Assembly (NCBI RefSeq): GCF_001667375.1
Contig: NZ_LZIN01000073.1
Location: 62,001 to 126,000, forward strand
Direction of reading: 5' to 3'
Length of the DNA: 64,000 nt
Source: Mycolicibacter sinensis
GTDB lineage: Bacteria; Actinomycetota; Actinomycetes; Mycobacteriales; Mycobacteriaceae
The notes beneath the pieces were generated by a model. The model searched no databases. It worked only from the letters and a program-made list of their open reading frames with translations, and had not been told where the DNA came from. Position numbers and translations under genes: made by a program. Position 1 is the first letter of the stretch; the number at the start of each line of letters is the position of its first letter. Below, in pieces: positions 18,551 to 31,789 of the stretch.

Positions 18551-19243
18551 TCAGCGGCAGTCACGGCGGTTTCCGGCGACGGCCCGCTGCGGTCCGGCCA
18601 GATCGGCGTGGATTTCGGCCAGGTGCGCCGGCTCGAGACCGGCCAGGGTGGTCACCTGACGACGCCGCGGCCCGGGCGGCACCGGGATCGCATTGGGCGC
18701 CACCAGCACCGCGCAGCCGGCCGCCTCGGCCGCCGCGGCGCCGGTTGGCGAGTCCTCCACTGCCAGACACCAGCGCGGATCCAGCTCCAGCAGCCCGGCG
18801 GCCCGCAGGTAGGGATCCGGTGCCGGCTTGCCGTGCGGCACCTCGTCGCCGCAGACCACGGCCGCAAAGTAGTGCCGGCCGATGGTGTTCACCGCCCGCT
18901 CGGCCAACACCCGCGGGGTGTTGGTCACCAGGGCCATCGGCACCGCCGCCGCGGTCAGTCCGTCGAGCAGCTCGCGGGCGCCCTCGCACCAGGGCAATCC
19001 GGCGTCGAAGAGCCCGGCGGTGTAGTCGTGTAGCCAACGCGCCGAGCCGGCCATCGCCGCCAGGTCCAGCGGCAGTCCCAGGTCGTCGTAGACGATGCGC
19101 ATGGTGTTCTCCGCGCAACCACCGACGGTGGACGCCCGGACCTCCGGGGTCAGCACCCCGCCGAGGCGGTCATAGAGCGCATCCATCGCGACGTCCCACA
19201 GCTTCTCGGAGTCGACCAGGGTGCCGTCCATGTCCCAGAGCAC
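18551..19243 (-). CDS. HAD-superfamily phosphatase (beta-phosphoglucomutase/CbbY-like)
   Basis: 230 residues with motif I VLWDMDGTLVDSE at the very N-terminus, motif II LVTNTPR, and motif III/IV PHGKPAPDPY and AVEDSPTG. A helical cap follows motif I, as in subclass I HAD hydrolases. The GTG at 19243 is the likely start because an in-frame TGA lies five codons upstream (at 19256-19258, which is also the metH stop). Substrate unknown; probably a sugar or nucleotide phosphate. Confidence 0.87.
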   Translation of the reverse strand: MLWDMDGTLVDSEKLWDVAMDALYDRLGGVLTPEVRASTVGGCAENTMRIVYDDLGLPLDLAAMAGSARWLHDYTAGLFDAGLPWCEGARELLDGLTAAAVPMALVTNTPRVLAERAVNTIGRHYFAAVVCGDEVPHGKPAPDPYLRAAGLLELDPRWCLAVEDSPTGAAAAEAAGCAVLVAPNAIPVPPGPRRRQVTTLAGLEPAHLAEIHADLAGPQRAVAGNRRDCR

Positions 19244-19255
19244 CGCGCGCAGAGC

Positions 19256-22996
<3,741 letters not shown>

Positions 22997-23091
22997 GCAG
23001 GGTCCTTCCGTGACGGAAGGCGTCCTTAACTCTGTCGAGCGTGGCGGCCACCGGCAGAGACCGGCGAACCGTTGCAACGCCTCTCGACGCA
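22997..23091 (-). promoter_or_regulatory. Predicted S-adenosylhomocysteine (SAH) riboswitch in the metH leader
   Basis: On the minus-strand RNA, GUCGAG (23088-23083) pairs with CUCGAC (23039-23034) as P1. Directly after the first strand comes AGGCGU (23082-23077), then UGCAACGG, as in the SAH aptamer, where the equivalent segment is followed by UGCAA. A small hairpin and CCACG precede the second P1 strand. ACGCCU (23023-23018) is the exact complement of AGGCGU and gives the pseudoknot P4. Three of its bases overlap the arm of CCTTCCGTGACGGAAGG (23004-23020), whose other arm contains the metH ribosome site. SAH binding should free that site (ON switch). One aptamer position (G to C) departs from consensus. 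Confidence 0.82.
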
Positions 23092-23200
23092 GAAGAGTCT
23101 ACGTGCTCACCCGGCGCCGGGACGAAGGCCCCGATGAACAAGGCGACTCAGCCGGTGGGAGTAGAGCCCGTGATCAGTGCGCACGCCGTAGGCTGACTTT

Positions 23201-24067
23201 GTGACCCGACCGGATGACGGCACTGCGTTTCCCGAGCTGCGCGACACCATTGTGGTGGCCGCATTCGAGGGCTGGAACGACGCCGGCGACGCCGCCAGCG
23301 ACGCGGTGCAGCACCTGAACGACATCTGGGAGGCCCGCCTGCTCGTCGATATCGACGACGAGGCGTACTACGACTATCAGGTCAACAGGCCCGTGATCCG
23401 CCAGCTCGACGGCGTCACCCGCGAGCTGGTGTGGCCGTCGATGCGCGTTTCGCACTGCCGGCCGCCGGGCAGCGACCGCGACATCGTACTGATGCACGGC
23501 GTGGAACCGAACATGCGCTGGCGGACGTTCTGCGCCGAGCTGCTGGCGATCATCGAGCAACTCGACGTCGACACCGTGGTGATCCTGGGCGCGTTGCTGG
23601 CCGACACCCCGCACACCCGCCCGGTGCCGGTGTCGGGGGCGGCGTACTCGGCGGAGTCGGCCACCCGCTTCGGGTTGACCGAGACCCGCTACGAGGGCCC
23701 GACCGGTATCACCGGGGTGTTCCAGGACGCCTGCGTGGCGGCCGGGATTCCGGCGGTGACGTTCTGGGCTGCGGTGCCGCACTACGTCTCGCAGCCGCCC
23801 AATCCCAAGGCGACCGTCGCGCTGCTGCGCCGCGTGGAGGACGCACTGGACGTCGAGGTGCCGCTCGGCGATCTGCCGGCCCAAGCCGAGGAGTGGGAGC
23901 TGGCGGTCACCGAGATGGCCAGCGAGGACGACGAGATCGCCGACTACGTGGCCTCGCTGGAGGAACGTGGCGACGCCGAGGTCGACATGACCGAAGCGCT
24001 GAACAAGATCGACGGCGACGCGCTGGCCGCCGAGTTCGAGCGCTATCTGCGCCGGCGCCGGCGCTGA
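23201..24067 (+). CDS. PAC2 family protein (Rv2125-like)
   Basis: 288 residues from a GTG at 23201. A TAGGCT hexamer 6 nt before the start suggests a leaderless transcript. The N-terminal part (VVAAFEGWNDAGDAASDAV) and the ILGALLADTPHTRPVPVSG strand-loop are the PAC2 (proteasome assembly chaperone 2-like) fold; the C-terminal third is an acidic helical tail. Bacterial PAC2 proteins have no settled role, though proximity to a proteasome-bearing genome is suggestive. Confidence 0.87.
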   Translation: MTRPDDGTAFPELRDTIVVAAFEGWNDAGDAASDAVQHLNDIWEARLLVDIDDEAYYDYQVNRPVIRQLDGVTRELVWPSMRVSHCRPPGSDRDIVLMHGVEPNMRWRTFCAELLAIIEQLDVDTVVILGALLADTPHTRPVPVSGAAYSAESATRFGLTETRYEGPTGITGVFQDACVAAGIPAVTFWAAVPHYVSQPPNPKATVALLRRVEDALDVEVPLGDLPAQAEEWELAVTEMASEDDEIADYVASLEERGDAEVDMTEALNKIDGDALAAEFERYLRRRRR

Positions 24068-24068
24068 C

Positions 24069-24944
24069 TTATTTCTCGAGGGCCTCGTTGTGGGCGCTGG
24101 TGGAGCGCCCCAGCGCCGCGACCTCGGCGTCCATCCGCGGCACGATGGTGGCGGCCCCTTTGATGAACGGGGCTTCCACGGCCCGCAATGTCAGCACCGG
24201 CTTGAGCCAGCGGAACAGGCCCACCCAGCGCGGGCAGTAGACGCGGCGGCGGCGGCTCTCGATGCCCTCGATGAAGGCATCGACACATTCGTCGACCGAG
24301 GTGGTCTTGTTCAGCGGCCACGGCAGTTTGGCCAGCATGTCGCCGAAGGCCCCCAGATCGGCTTTGACATCGCGAACCATGGGGGTGTCGATCCAGCCCA
24401 TATGCGCCGATCCGACCTCCACGCCCTGGTAGGCGACCTCCTGGCGCAGCGCACTGGCGAAGTGCTCGACCGCGGCCTTGGCCGCGTCGTAGGACGCCAT
24501 CCCGGCCAGCGGGGTGAACGCCGCCAGCGAGGACACGACCAGCACATAACCGCGACGCTCGATCACCGCCGGCAGGGTGGCCCGCACCGTATTGAACACC
24601 CCGACCACGTCGACGTCGATCACCCGTTTGAACGTCTCGGGATCCACATTCAGCACCGAGCCGTAGCTGGCGATGCCGGCGTTGGCCACCACGGTGTCGA
24701 TGCGGCCGAAGCGCTCGACGGCCGCATCGGCGGCGGCCTGCATGGTGTCCAGGTCGCGCACGTCGGCGGCGACGGCCAGCACCCGGTCACCGCCGAGTTC
24801 GTCGGCCAGCGCGGTGAGCGCTGCCTGGTCCAGGTCGGTCAGCACCAGCTTGGCGCCCTTGGCGTGCAGTTTCTTTGCTGCCTCGGCGCCGATACCGTGC
24901 GCGCCGCCGGTGATGAAGATGACTTGGGAGTGAATCGAAACCAT
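24069..24944 (-). CDS. Short-chain dehydrogenase/reductase
   Basis: 291 residues. Rossmann motif ITGGAHGIGAEAAKKL at the N-terminus, NAG motif VVANAGIASYG, and catalytic Ser-Tyr-Lys in VVSSLAAF and SYDAAKAAV. The C-terminal extension of about 50 residues carries RRRRVYCPRWVGLFRWL, which may touch the membrane. Equivalent in place to Rv2129c. Substrate unknown; NADP(H) specificity not determinable. Confidence 0.9.
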   Translation of the reverse strand: MVSIHSQVIFITGGAHGIGAEAAKKLHAKGAKLVLTDLDQAALTALADELGGDRVLAVAADVRDLDTMQAAADAAVERFGRIDTVVANAGIASYGSVLNVDPETFKRVIDVDVVGVFNTVRATLPAVIERRGYVLVVSSLAAFTPLAGMASYDAAKAAVEHFASALRQEVAYQGVEVGSAHMGWIDTPMVRDVKADLGAFGDMLAKLPWPLNKTTSVDECVDAFIEGIESRRRRVYCPRWVGLFRWLKPVLTLRAVEAPFIKGAATIVPRMDAEVAALGRSTSAHNEALEK

Positions 24945-24984
24945 GCGGCCAAACTACCCGCGGCACGGCTCGGGGCTACAGCGC

Positions 24985-26220
24985 CTAGAGGGATATGCCC
25001 AGCAGGGCGTCGACCGCGGTGGCCACCAGGGCGGGCGCGGCGGTGTCGTGGCCGCCGTACTCCAGCGCGTCGGTAGCCCAACCATCCACTGCGGCAAGCG
25101 CTTTGACGGTGTCCAGGTCATCGGCCAAGTAGCGGCGCAGTCGCCCGACGACATCGCCGGCGTCCGGGCCGGCGGGCAGGGCGGTCGCCGCACGCCAGCG
25201 CTCCAGCCGCGCTACGGCGTCGTGCAGCATTGCTTCGTCCCAGAACCGGTCACTGCGGTAGTGGCCGGCCAGCAGGCCCAGCCGGATCGCCGCCGGCTCG
25301 GTACCCTGGGCGCGCAGCTTGGACACCAGCACCAGGTTGCCGCGGCTCTTGGACATCTTGTGCCCGTCCCAGCCGATCATGCCGGCGTGCACGTAGTGCC
25401 GGGCGAATCGGCGCTCCCCGGTGAGGGATTCGCCGTGGGCGGCGGAGAACTCGTGGTGCGGGAAGATCAGGTCCGATCCGCCGCCCTGGATGTCGAGGCC
25501 GGTTCCGATGCGACTCAGGGCGATCGCGGTGCACTCGACGTGCCAGCCGGGGCGTCCGGCGCCGAACGGCGCGGGCCAGCTGGGTTCACCCGGCCGGGCG
25601 GCGCGCCACAGCAGGGCGTCCAGCGGGTCGGTCTTGCCGTCGCGGTCCGGGTCCCCGCCGCGCTCGCCGAACAACTCCAGCATGGTGGCGCGGTCCAGGC
25701 CGGACGCGTAGCCGAACTGATCGGTGGCGTCGGCGCGGAAGTAGACGTCCGGGTGCTCGCCCTCGACGATGTAGGCCGATCCGGCGGCCAGCATCTTTTC
25801 GACCACTTCTACTACTTCGTCTACGGCCTCGGTGACCGCGACGTAGTGCTGCGGCGGCAGCACCCGCAGCGCGGCCATGTCCGCCGCGAAGAGCTCCACC
25901 TGGCTGGCCGCCAGACTCTGCCAGTCCACACCGTCGCGGTCGGCGCGTTCGAGCAGCGGATCGTCGACGTCGGTGATGTTCTGCACGTAGTTCACCTGAT
26001 GGCCCGCATCCAGCCAGAGCCGATGAATCAGGTCGAACACCAGGTAGGTGGCGGCGTGACCGAGATGGGTGGCGTCGTACGGGGTGATGCCGCAGACGTA
26101 CATGGTGGCCGTCGGGCCCGGCGACACCGGGCGGATCTGCCGGTCGGCGGTGTCATACAGGCGCAGCGCCGGGCCGTGCCCGGGCAGGGCCGGAACAGCC
26201 GGCGCGGACCACGATTGCAT
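24985..26220 (-). CDS. mshC: L-cysteine:GlcN-Ins ligase, mycothiol biosynthesis
   Basis: 411 residues from the ATG at 26220. Class I aaRS-like fold related to cysteinyl-tRNA synthetase: zinc/HIGH region [20 protein letters not shown] and KMSKS loop HKMSKSRGN. It joins cysteine to glucosaminyl-inositol using ATP, the third dedicated step of mycothiol. Length matches MshC (about 412) rather than the longer CysS. It follows cysQ by 23 nt, an arrangement conserved in mycobacteria. Confidence 0.95.
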   Translation of the reverse strand: MQSWSAPAVPALPGHGPALRLYDTADRQIRPVSPGPTATMYVCGITPYDATHLGHAATYLVFDLIHRLWLDAGHQVNYVQNITDVDDPLLERADRDGVDWQSLAASQVELFAADMAALRVLPPQHYVAVTEAVDEVVEVVEKMLAAGSAYIVEGEHPDVYFRADATDQFGYASGLDRATMLELFGERGGDPDRDGKTDPLDALLWRAARPGEPSWPAPFGAGRPGWHVECTAIALSRIGTGLDIQGGGSDLIFPHHEFSAAHGESLTGERRFARHYVHAGMIGWDGHKMSKSRGNLVLVSKLRAQGTEPAAIRLGLLAGHYRSDRFWDEAMLHDAVARLERWRAATALPAGPDAGDVVGRLRRYLADDLDTVKALAAVDGWATDALEYGGHDTAAPALVATAVDALLGISL

Positions 26221-26243
26221 GCCCTCGACTGTAAAGCCGCGCT

Positions 26244-27017
26244 CTACAGGACTGTCCGCCGCATCGCGTCCAGCAGGACCGGCGCCACCTCGGGCCGGCA
26301 CATCAGCAGGTCGGGCAGGTAGGGGTCGGGGCGGTTGTAGCGCAGCGGCGACCCGTCGAGCCGGGTGGCGTGCAGGCCGGCCGCCTGCACCACGCCGGCT
26401 GGGGCCGCCGAGTCCCACTCCCACTGCCCGCCGGCGTGCAGGTAGGCGTCCACGTCACCGCGCACCACGGCCATCGCCTTGGCGCCCGCCGAACCCATCA
26501 GCACCGGCTCGACCGGCAGCACCGCCCGGATGAGGCGCACCACCGCGGGCATCCGGGTGGCGCTGACCGCGACCCGGATGGGGATCGGGGTGCCGGCCGG
26601 CTCGGCGCCCGAGGTGACCGTGTCGGTGCGGAAGACGACGTTGCCGCGCGCCGGCAGGGACACCGCGGCGTCGGTGATGGCGCCCGGGCCGGCGCCGTCG
26701 CGCTGCCACAGCGCGATGTGCACCGCCCAGTCGTCGCGTCCGGGGGTGGTGAACTCGCGGGTGCCGTCGAGCGGGTCGATGATCCAGACCCGGTCGGCGT
26801 GCAGCCGGGCCAGATCGTCGGGGGATTCCTCGCTGAGCACGGCGTCGTCCGGGCGGGCGTCCCGCAGCCGGTCGAGGATCAAGCGGTTGGCGCGCGCGTC
26901 ACCGGCATCGCCGAGGCGCCACGGGTGGCCGAATCCCACCTCGTCGCGGACCTCCAGCAACAGCTTTCCGGCCTCGACTGCCAGTTCGGCGGCCAGCGCC
27001 GCGTCGGTCAGCGTCAC
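26244..27017 (-). CDS. cysQ: 3'-phosphoadenosine 5'-phosphate phosphatase CysQ
   Basis: Inositol-monophosphatase-fold enzyme of sulfur assimilation, 257 residues from the GTG at 27017 or 264 from a GTG at 27038; neither has a clear ribosome site. Metal-binding motif DPLDGTREF and the second signature [15 protein letters not shown] are complete. It removes the 3'-phosphate of PAP/PAPS and can act on inositol phosphates. Upstream of mshC on the same strand, linking sulfur supply to mycothiol. Confidence 0.92.
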   Translation of the reverse strand: MTLTDAALAAELAVEAGKLLLEVRDEVGFGHPWRLGDAGDARANRLILDRLRDARPDDAVLSEESPDDLARLHADRVWIIDPLDGTREFTTPGRDDWAVHIALWQRDGAGPGAITDAAVSLPARGNVVFRTDTVTSGAEPAGTPIPIRVAVSATRMPAVVRLIRAVLPVEPVLMGSAGAKAMAVVRGDVDAYLHAGGQWEWDSAAPAGVVQAAGLHATRLDGSPLRYNRPDPYLPDLLMCRPEVAPVLLDAMRRTVL

Positions 27018-27063
27018 GTGGGAAGTATCCCCGACCACGCCGGGGCGGCCGCCGCCGAGCCGG

Positions 27064-27870
27064 TCAGAACGCCGGCCACGGGATTGGCCGATCCGTGTTC
27101 GGGCCGGGCATCACCGGACGCTCCAGCAGGTCTGTCACCCGGCCACGCAGCGCGGCGATCTCGGCGAGGGTCAGATGCGGCTCCAGGGCCGCCGCCAGCG
27201 GGCCGTCCAACGCCTCGGCCAGCGCGGAGACCGCCTGCAGCGTCTCGTCGTCGACCGGTTTGCCGGCCCAGCCCCACAGCACGGTGCGCAACTTGTCGTT
27301 GGTGTGCAGGCACACCCCGTGGTCCACGCCGTAGACCATGCCGTCGGTGCCGCACAAGATGTGCCCGCCCTTGCGGTCGGCGTTGTTGATCACCACGTCG
27401 AAGACCGCGATGCGGCGCAGCCTGGTGTCGTCGGCGTGCACCAGCACGACCGGGTCGCCGGCGTAGTCGTAGGCCCGCAGCACCGACAGGTAGCCGGCCG
27501 GAATCTTGCCGACCGGGATCAGGTCGACCATGCCCGGCGTGGGTTCCGGATCGGGTTGGTCCACCCACAGCTGCGCCATTCCCGGGCCGGCCGGGCCATC
27601 GCGAATAATGGTGTAGGGCACCAGGTTCCAACCCAGCTCCACCGAGATCAGGTGTGCGGCGAGCTCACGACCGGCCAGGGTGCCGTCCGGGAAATCCCAC
27701 AGCGGCTGCTCGCCGGTGATCGGCTTGTACACGCAGTGGACGCGGTGCTGCCCCAGTGCCGCCTCGCACAGGAAGGTGGCGTTGCTGGCCGAGCGGATGC
27801 GGCCCAGGATCTCCAACTCCCCGGAGCGCAACGCCTCCCGATCCTCAGAGCTCGGCGTCATCGGGCTCAT
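27064..27870 (-). CDS. SCO1664-family PI-kinase-fold protein (Rv2133c-like)
   Basis: 268 residues. Kinase-like signatures resembling the phosphatidylinositol 3/4-kinase fold: [14 protein letters not shown] near the N-terminus (nucleotide Lys) and [16 protein letters not shown] with VDHGVCLH as the catalytic and metal loops. The family is called SCO1664; substrate unknown. It overlaps the DUF3090 gene by 26 nt, and the two are partners across actinobacteria. Confidence 0.83.
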   Translation of the reverse strand: MSPMTPSSEDREALRSGELEILGRIRSASNATFLCEAALGQHRVHCVYKPITGEQPLWDFPDGTLAGRELAAHLISVELGWNLVPYTIIRDGPAGPGMAQLWVDQPDPEPTPGMVDLIPVGKIPAGYLSVLRAYDYAGDPVVLVHADDTRLRRIAVFDVVINNADRKGGHILCGTDGMVYGVDHGVCLHTNDKLRTVLWGWAGKPVDDETLQAVSALAEALDGPLAAALEPHLTLAEIAALRGRVTDLLERPVMPGPNTDRPIPWPAF

Positions 27871-28438
27871 CGTCGGGCCCGAAGGCGCCCCGCCGATAGC
27901 CGTTGGTGCGGACGCAGATGTGACCGGCCGGATCCAGCGGTTCGTCGCACAGCGGGCAGGGCGGGCGGCCCGCCGAGATGACCCGGTTGGAGCGGGTGGC
28001 GAATTGGCGCGCCGACTCCGGCGTCAGGAACACCCGCACCGCATCCGGGCCCTCCTCGGTGTCGTCGAGCACCACCGAGGCATCGAATTCGGTATCGCTG
28101 ACCGCGAGCAGTTCGACCACCACGGTCTGCGCCTCGGAGTCCCAGCCCAGCCCCATGGTGCCGACCCGGAATTCAGCGTCCACGGGAGTCACCAGCGGGT
28201 TCAGGTCGTCGATCTCGTTGGGCTCGGGCGGTACGGGCGTACCGAAACGGCGATTGACCTCCAGCAACAGCGCACCGATCCGCTCGGCGAGCACCGCGAC
28301 CTGCTGCTTTTCCAGCACCACCGAGACCACCCGCTCGTCGTGCACCGCCTGCAGGTAGAACGTGCGATTCCCGGGTTGGCCGACGGTCCCGGCCACGAAG
28401 CGGTCGGGAGTGCGGAAGACGTGGATTGCTCGGGACAT
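27845..28438 (-). CDS. DUF3090 family protein (Rv2134c-like)
   Basis: 197 residues from the ATG at 28438 (MSRAIHVFRTPDRFVAGT). A zinc-finger-like tail CPLCDEPLDPAGHIC lies near the C-terminus, followed by an acidic end. The frame opens 33 nt earlier but the conserved start is at 28438. It sits between the histidine phosphatase and the PI-kinase-like gene in a group of four co-directional genes with uppP. Confidence 0.85.
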   Translation of the reverse strand: MSRAIHVFRTPDRFVAGTVGQPGNRTFYLQAVHDERVVSVVLEKQQVAVLAERIGALLLEVNRRFGTPVPPEPNEIDDLNPLVTPVDAEFRVGTMGLGWDSEAQTVVVELLAVSDTEFDASVVLDDTEEGPDAVRVFLTPESARQFATRSNRVISAGRPPCPLCDEPLDPAGHICVRTNGYRRGAFGPDDEPDDAEL

Positions 28439-28488
28439 GGCATCTCCAAAATACCGGCAGTCGGCAACCACACCGGGATCTGCGTGGA

Positions 28489-29175
28489 CTAGGTGGTGGA
28501 CCCGCCGACGACGGCGTCGCTCGACGAGCCGTCGGCGGGCGGCGAATCCTTGACGGCGGCGGCCAGCGAGGGCCCGGTGTGGTTGAGGTGGATAACGAAC
28601 GGGCGCAACGGCGTGTAGCGGATCACGCTCGCCGAGGCCGGGTCGGCGATGATGCGCTGAAAACCGTCCAGGTGGACGCCGAGTGCGTCGGCGACGACGG
28701 CCTTGATGACGTCACCGTGGGTACAGGCCAGCCACAGCACGTCGCCGCCGTGCTGCTCGGCCAGCTGCCGATCATGGTCGCGGACCGCGGCGACCGCCCG
28801 GGCCTGCACCTGCGCCAAGCCCTCGCCGTCGGGGAACACCGCCGCGCTGGGCTGGGCCTGCACCACTCGCCACAACGGCTCGCCGGTCAGCTCGCTCATC
28901 TTGCGTCCGGTCCAGGCTCCGTAGTCGACTTCGGCGAGCCGGTCGTCGATCACCGGTTCCAGCTCGAGCGCGGCGGCTAGCGGTTCCAGGGTGCTGCGGC
29001 AGCGCAGCAGCGGTGAGCGCACCAGCGCTGTGATCGGCAGCCCGGCGAGCCGGTCGACGAGCCGTGCGGCCTGCTCGCGACCCTCCTCGTCGAGGTCGAC
29101 GCCTTCGGAACGCCCGGCCAGCACGCCGGCGGTGTTGGCGGTGGAGCGGCCGTGCCGCAGCAGAATGACGGTCAT
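28489..29175 (-). CDS. Histidine phosphatase family protein (Rv2135c-like)
   Basis: 228 residues with the RHG signature [13 protein letters not shown] at 3-15 and a second conserved His in [13 protein letters not shown]. Members of this branch-2-like actinobacterial set, MSMEG_4193 family, are phosphatases of unknown substrate. It overlaps uppP by 4 nt, so it is translationally coupled to the lipid-carrier phosphatase, which hints at a cell-envelope role. Confidence 0.88.
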   Translation of the reverse strand: MTVILLRHGRSTANTAGVLAGRSEGVDLDEEGREQAARLVDRLAGLPITALVRSPLLRCRSTLEPLAAALELEPVIDDRLAEVDYGAWTGRKMSELTGEPLWRVVQAQPSAAVFPDGEGLAQVQARAVAAVRDHDRQLAEQHGGDVLWLACTHGDVIKAVVADALGVHLDGFQRIIADPASASVIRYTPLRPFVIHLNHTGPSLAAAVKDSPPADGSSSDAVVGGSTT

Positions 29176-30026
29176 GGCTGGGCCGCCAGCACGCCGGTGG
29201 CCAGCAGGACCAGGATCGTCGTTCCGGCCAGGACGCGATACCCGACGAACCAGTACATGCTGTGGGCGACCAGGAACCGCAGGAACCAGGCCACCGCCGC
29301 CCAGCCCACCGCGAAGGCGATCAGGGTGGCCACCAACAGTTGCGGCCCGCTGGCGCTCATCCCGGCGCCGGCGGGGTGAAACGCGTCGGGCAGCGAGAAC
29401 AACCCGGAGGCGAACACCGCCGGAATGGCCAGCAGGAACCCGAAGCGGGCGGCCAGCTCCCGGTCCAGGCCGGCGAACAGGCCGGCGCTGATGGTCGCGC
29501 CGGACCGCGACACCCCGGGCACCAGCGCCAGGGTTTGCGCCGAGCCCACCAGGACGGCGTCACGCCAGGTCAGCTCCTTGGCGTGGCGAGTCTGCCGCCC
29601 GAAGTACTCGGCGGCGGCGATCACCGCCGAGAACACCACCAGCGCGGTGGCCACCACCCACAGGTTGCGGACCCCGGAGCGGATCTGGTCGGTGAACACC
29701 AGCCCCAGCACGCAGATCGGGATGGTGCCGATGATGACGTACCAGCCCATCCGGTAATCGGTTCGGCGGTCGGCGGCGAGCGGGGTCTTGGTCAGCGCCG
29801 ACGCCACCCCGGACAGCCAGGCCGTGGCGATGCGCGCGATGTCCTTGGCGAAATAGACCAGCACGGCCACTTCGGTACCGAGCTGGGTCACCGCGGTGAA
29901 CGAGGCTCCGGCGTCACCGGCGAAGAACAGCCGCGAGACCAGCGCCAGGTGTCCTGAGGACGAGACCGGCAGAAATTCGGTGAGCCCCTGGACTACCGCC
30001 AGGACGACGACCTGGGGCCATGACAT
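29172..30026 (-). CDS. uppP: Undecaprenyl-diphosphatase UppP (BacA)
   Basis: 284 residues from the ATG at 30026 ([20 protein letters not shown]); the longer form from 30059 lacks similarity to other family members. The (E/Q)xxxE region [16 protein letters not shown] and the [13 protein letters not shown] loop are the UppP active-site motifs. About seven or eight membrane spans. It recycles the polyprenyl carrier (decaprenyl in mycobacteria) for peptidoglycan and arabinogalactan synthesis. Confidence 0.95.
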   Translation of the reverse strand: MSWPQVVVLAVVQGLTEFLPVSSSGHLALVSRLFFAGDAGASFTAVTQLGTEVAVLVYFAKDIARIATAWLSGVASALTKTPLAADRRTDYRMGWYVIIGTIPICVLGLVFTDQIRSGVRNLWVVATALVVFSAVIAAAEYFGRQTRHAKELTWRDAVLVGSAQTLALVPGVSRSGATISAGLFAGLDRELAARFGFLLAIPAVFASGLFSLPDAFHPAGAGMSASGPQLLVATLIAFAVGWAAVAWFLRFLVAHSMYWFVGYRVLAGTTILVLLATGVLAAQP

Positions 30027-30083
30027 CGCCGGCTCGAGTACCGACACGACCTCAGACACGTCAAAGACCGTACCGGCCGGGGC

Positions 30084-30377
30084 TCAGCGGGTCAGGTCGG
30101 CTACCACGTCACGGACCGCGGCGGTCAGGCTGCGCTCGTCGGCGAGGTCGATGTCGAACATCTTCCGGCTCGCGGTGGCCACCACGTCCTCGTCGTGCGG
30201 GACCGGGCACTGCAGCTGGGGCCGGTAGATGTCGACCACCAGTGATTGCTGCTCGACGCGGAAGGAGAAGCTGCGGCCGTCGCCGACCTCACCGAACCCG
30301 CTCGCGAACGCGCCGGTCCAGATCTCCTCGATGAAGAATTCTGAACATGCCAGTTGCCAGTCTTCGGCCACAGTCAT
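30084..30377 (-). CDS. Conserved hypothetical protein (Rv2137c-like)
   Basis: 97 residues from the ATG at 30377 (MTVAEDWQLACSEFFIEE). A cytoplasmic alpha/beta protein with FRVEQQSLVVDIYRPQLQCP in the middle. It occupies the position of Rv2137c next to lppL. No domain recognised. The 66 nt of open frame upstream look non-coding. It is divergent from lppL. Confidence 0.7.
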   Translation of the reverse strand: MTVAEDWQLACSEFFIEEIWTGAFASGFGEVGDGRSFSFRVEQQSLVVDIYRPQLQCPVPHDEDVVATASRKMFDIDLADERSLTAAVRDVVADLTR

Positions 30378-30493
30378 GGCCGCGAGATTACACGTAAGCG
30401 AACTTATTGTGGCCGGGACATGCTGATCGGGCGTCAGCGCCATCCTTAGAATCGGGTTCGACCCCCGACCGCGACGAGTCAGAAGAGCTGCCC

Positions 30494-31522
30494 GTGCTGA
30501 AGCACTCCCCCCGCCGGCCTTTGCCGGGCCTGCTGTTCTCGCTGCTGCTTGCGCTCACCGCATGCTCGTCCAATCCCGTCACCGCGCCGCCGCCGACCAT
30601 CCCGGCGGCACAACCCGCCGTCTCCCCCGCGGTGGCGGGGCGCCCGGCCGGCACGGTGCGGCCGCTGAGCGCCCCGGCCACCGGCGCGGTGTTCGACGCC
30701 GCCACCGGGCTGCTGGTGGTGCTGTGCCCCGGAGCCCACCCGCAAGCGCCCGCCACCGTCCATCTGGTCGGGGCACCCGGTCAGCCCGCCCTGGCGCTGC
30801 CGGGCCCGGCCACCGCGGTGACCGGCGACGGCGCCGGTGTCGCCTATCTGTCCGGCCGGGGCGGCTACTTCACCGTCGACCTGACCACCCGACGCATCGA
30901 ACGAGTCGCCGTCGACGATGCCGCCGAAGCCGACTTCACCGCGATCGCGCGGCGCAGCGACGGCACCATGGTGCTGGGCACCGCCGACGGCGCGGTCCAC
31001 ACCCTGGCCCCCGGCGGCACCCGCACCGCCGAGCGGGCGAAGATCTTCGCCCGGGTCGACGAGCTTGTGACCCAAGGCGACACCGCCGTCGTGCTGGATC
31101 GTGGCCAAACGTCGGTGACCACCATCGGCGCCGACGGCAAGCCGCAGTACGCGCTGCGCGCCGGCCAGGGCGCGACGACGCTGGCGGCCGCGGCAGACGG
31201 GCCGGTGCTGGTGGCCGACACCCGCGGCGGCCAGCTGCTGGTCTACGGCGCCGACCCGCTGATCCTGCGGCAGGCCTACCCGGTGCCGCAGGCCCCCTAC
31301 GGGGTGGCGGGCTCCGGGGGGTTCGCGTGGGTGTCGCAGACCGAAACAAACACCGTGGTCGGTTACGATCTGACCACCGGAATCCCCGTGGAGAAGGTTC
31401 GGTACCCGACCGTGCAGCAGCCCGACACCCTGGCCTTCGACGACAGGTCGGACACCTTGTACGTGGTGTCGGGCGCCGGAGCCGGGGTGCAGGTTATCGA
31501 GCATGCGGCGAGGCAACGTTGA
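30494..31522 (+). CDS. lppL: Lipoprotein LppL, beta-propeller type
   Basis: 342 residues from the GTG at 30494 with GAAGAG 7 nt upstream. Signal peptide with lipobox LALTAC (Cys near 25) and a Pro/Thr/Ala linker. Repeated short blade-like units follow (GAVFDAATGLLVVL, VTGDGAGVAYLSG, GTMVLGTADGAVHT, DTLAFDDRSDTLYVV), the look of a seven-bladed propeller. Exported and lipid-anchored; function unknown. It overlaps the next gene by TTGA and lies in the lppL-pyrD group. Confidence 0.87.
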   Translation: MLKHSPRRPLPGLLFSLLLALTACSSNPVTAPPPTIPAAQPAVSPAVAGRPAGTVRPLSAPATGAVFDAATGLLVVLCPGAHPQAPATVHLVGAPGQPALALPGPATAVTGDGAGVAYLSGRGGYFTVDLTTRRIERVAVDDAAEADFTAIARRSDGTMVLGTADGAVHTLAPGGTRTAERAKIFARVDELVTQGDTAVVLDRGQTSVTTIGADGKPQYALRAGQGATTLAAAADGPVLVADTRGGQLLVYGADPLILRQAYPVPQAPYGVAGSGGFAWVSQTETNTVVGYDLTTGIPVEKVRYPTVQQPDTLAFDDRSDTLYVVSGAGAGVQVIEHAARQR

Positions 31523-31785
31523 CCGCGCTGCGCTCGCATCGGCTGCCGCCGGGTTGGGACGGCGAACTGTCCGATGAATACGAATGGATTCCGCTGCGGC
31601 TGCCACCGGAGATCACCCGCATAGGTGCCTCGACCCGGTTGTCGATCGAGGCCGAATATCGAGGTTGGGAGCTGACCCGAGTGCGGTTGTACACCGATGG
31701 AAGCAGACGGGTGTTGTTGCGCCGCAAAAAGTCCCAGTTAAACGCGGTCAACGGCAACCGTTGCGTCGACCAGCCGGGGTTGTAG
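31519..31785 (+). CDS. DUF5703-like small protein with TTG start
   Basis: 88 residues from a TTG at 31519 that overlaps the lppL stop (TTGA). It begins [20 protein letters not shown] and carries a very conserved-looking [20 protein letters not shown] followed by a basic RRVLLRRKK patch. No other start exists in the frame between lppL and this conserved part. It ends 4 nt before pyrD. Function unknown; the position between lppL and pyrD is typical in mycobacteria. Confidence 0.7.
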   Translation: MTALRSHRLPPGWDGELSDEYEWIPLRLPPEITRIGASTRLSIEAEYRGWELTRVRLYTDGSRRVLLRRKKSQLNAVNGNRCVDQPGL

Positions 31786-31789
31786 GCGG

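Noticed and set aside
22997..23200. Cobalamin or SAM riboswitch before metH
   Set aside because: No B12-box or SAM-type core was found; the stems and the UGCAA segment fit the SAH aptamer instead.
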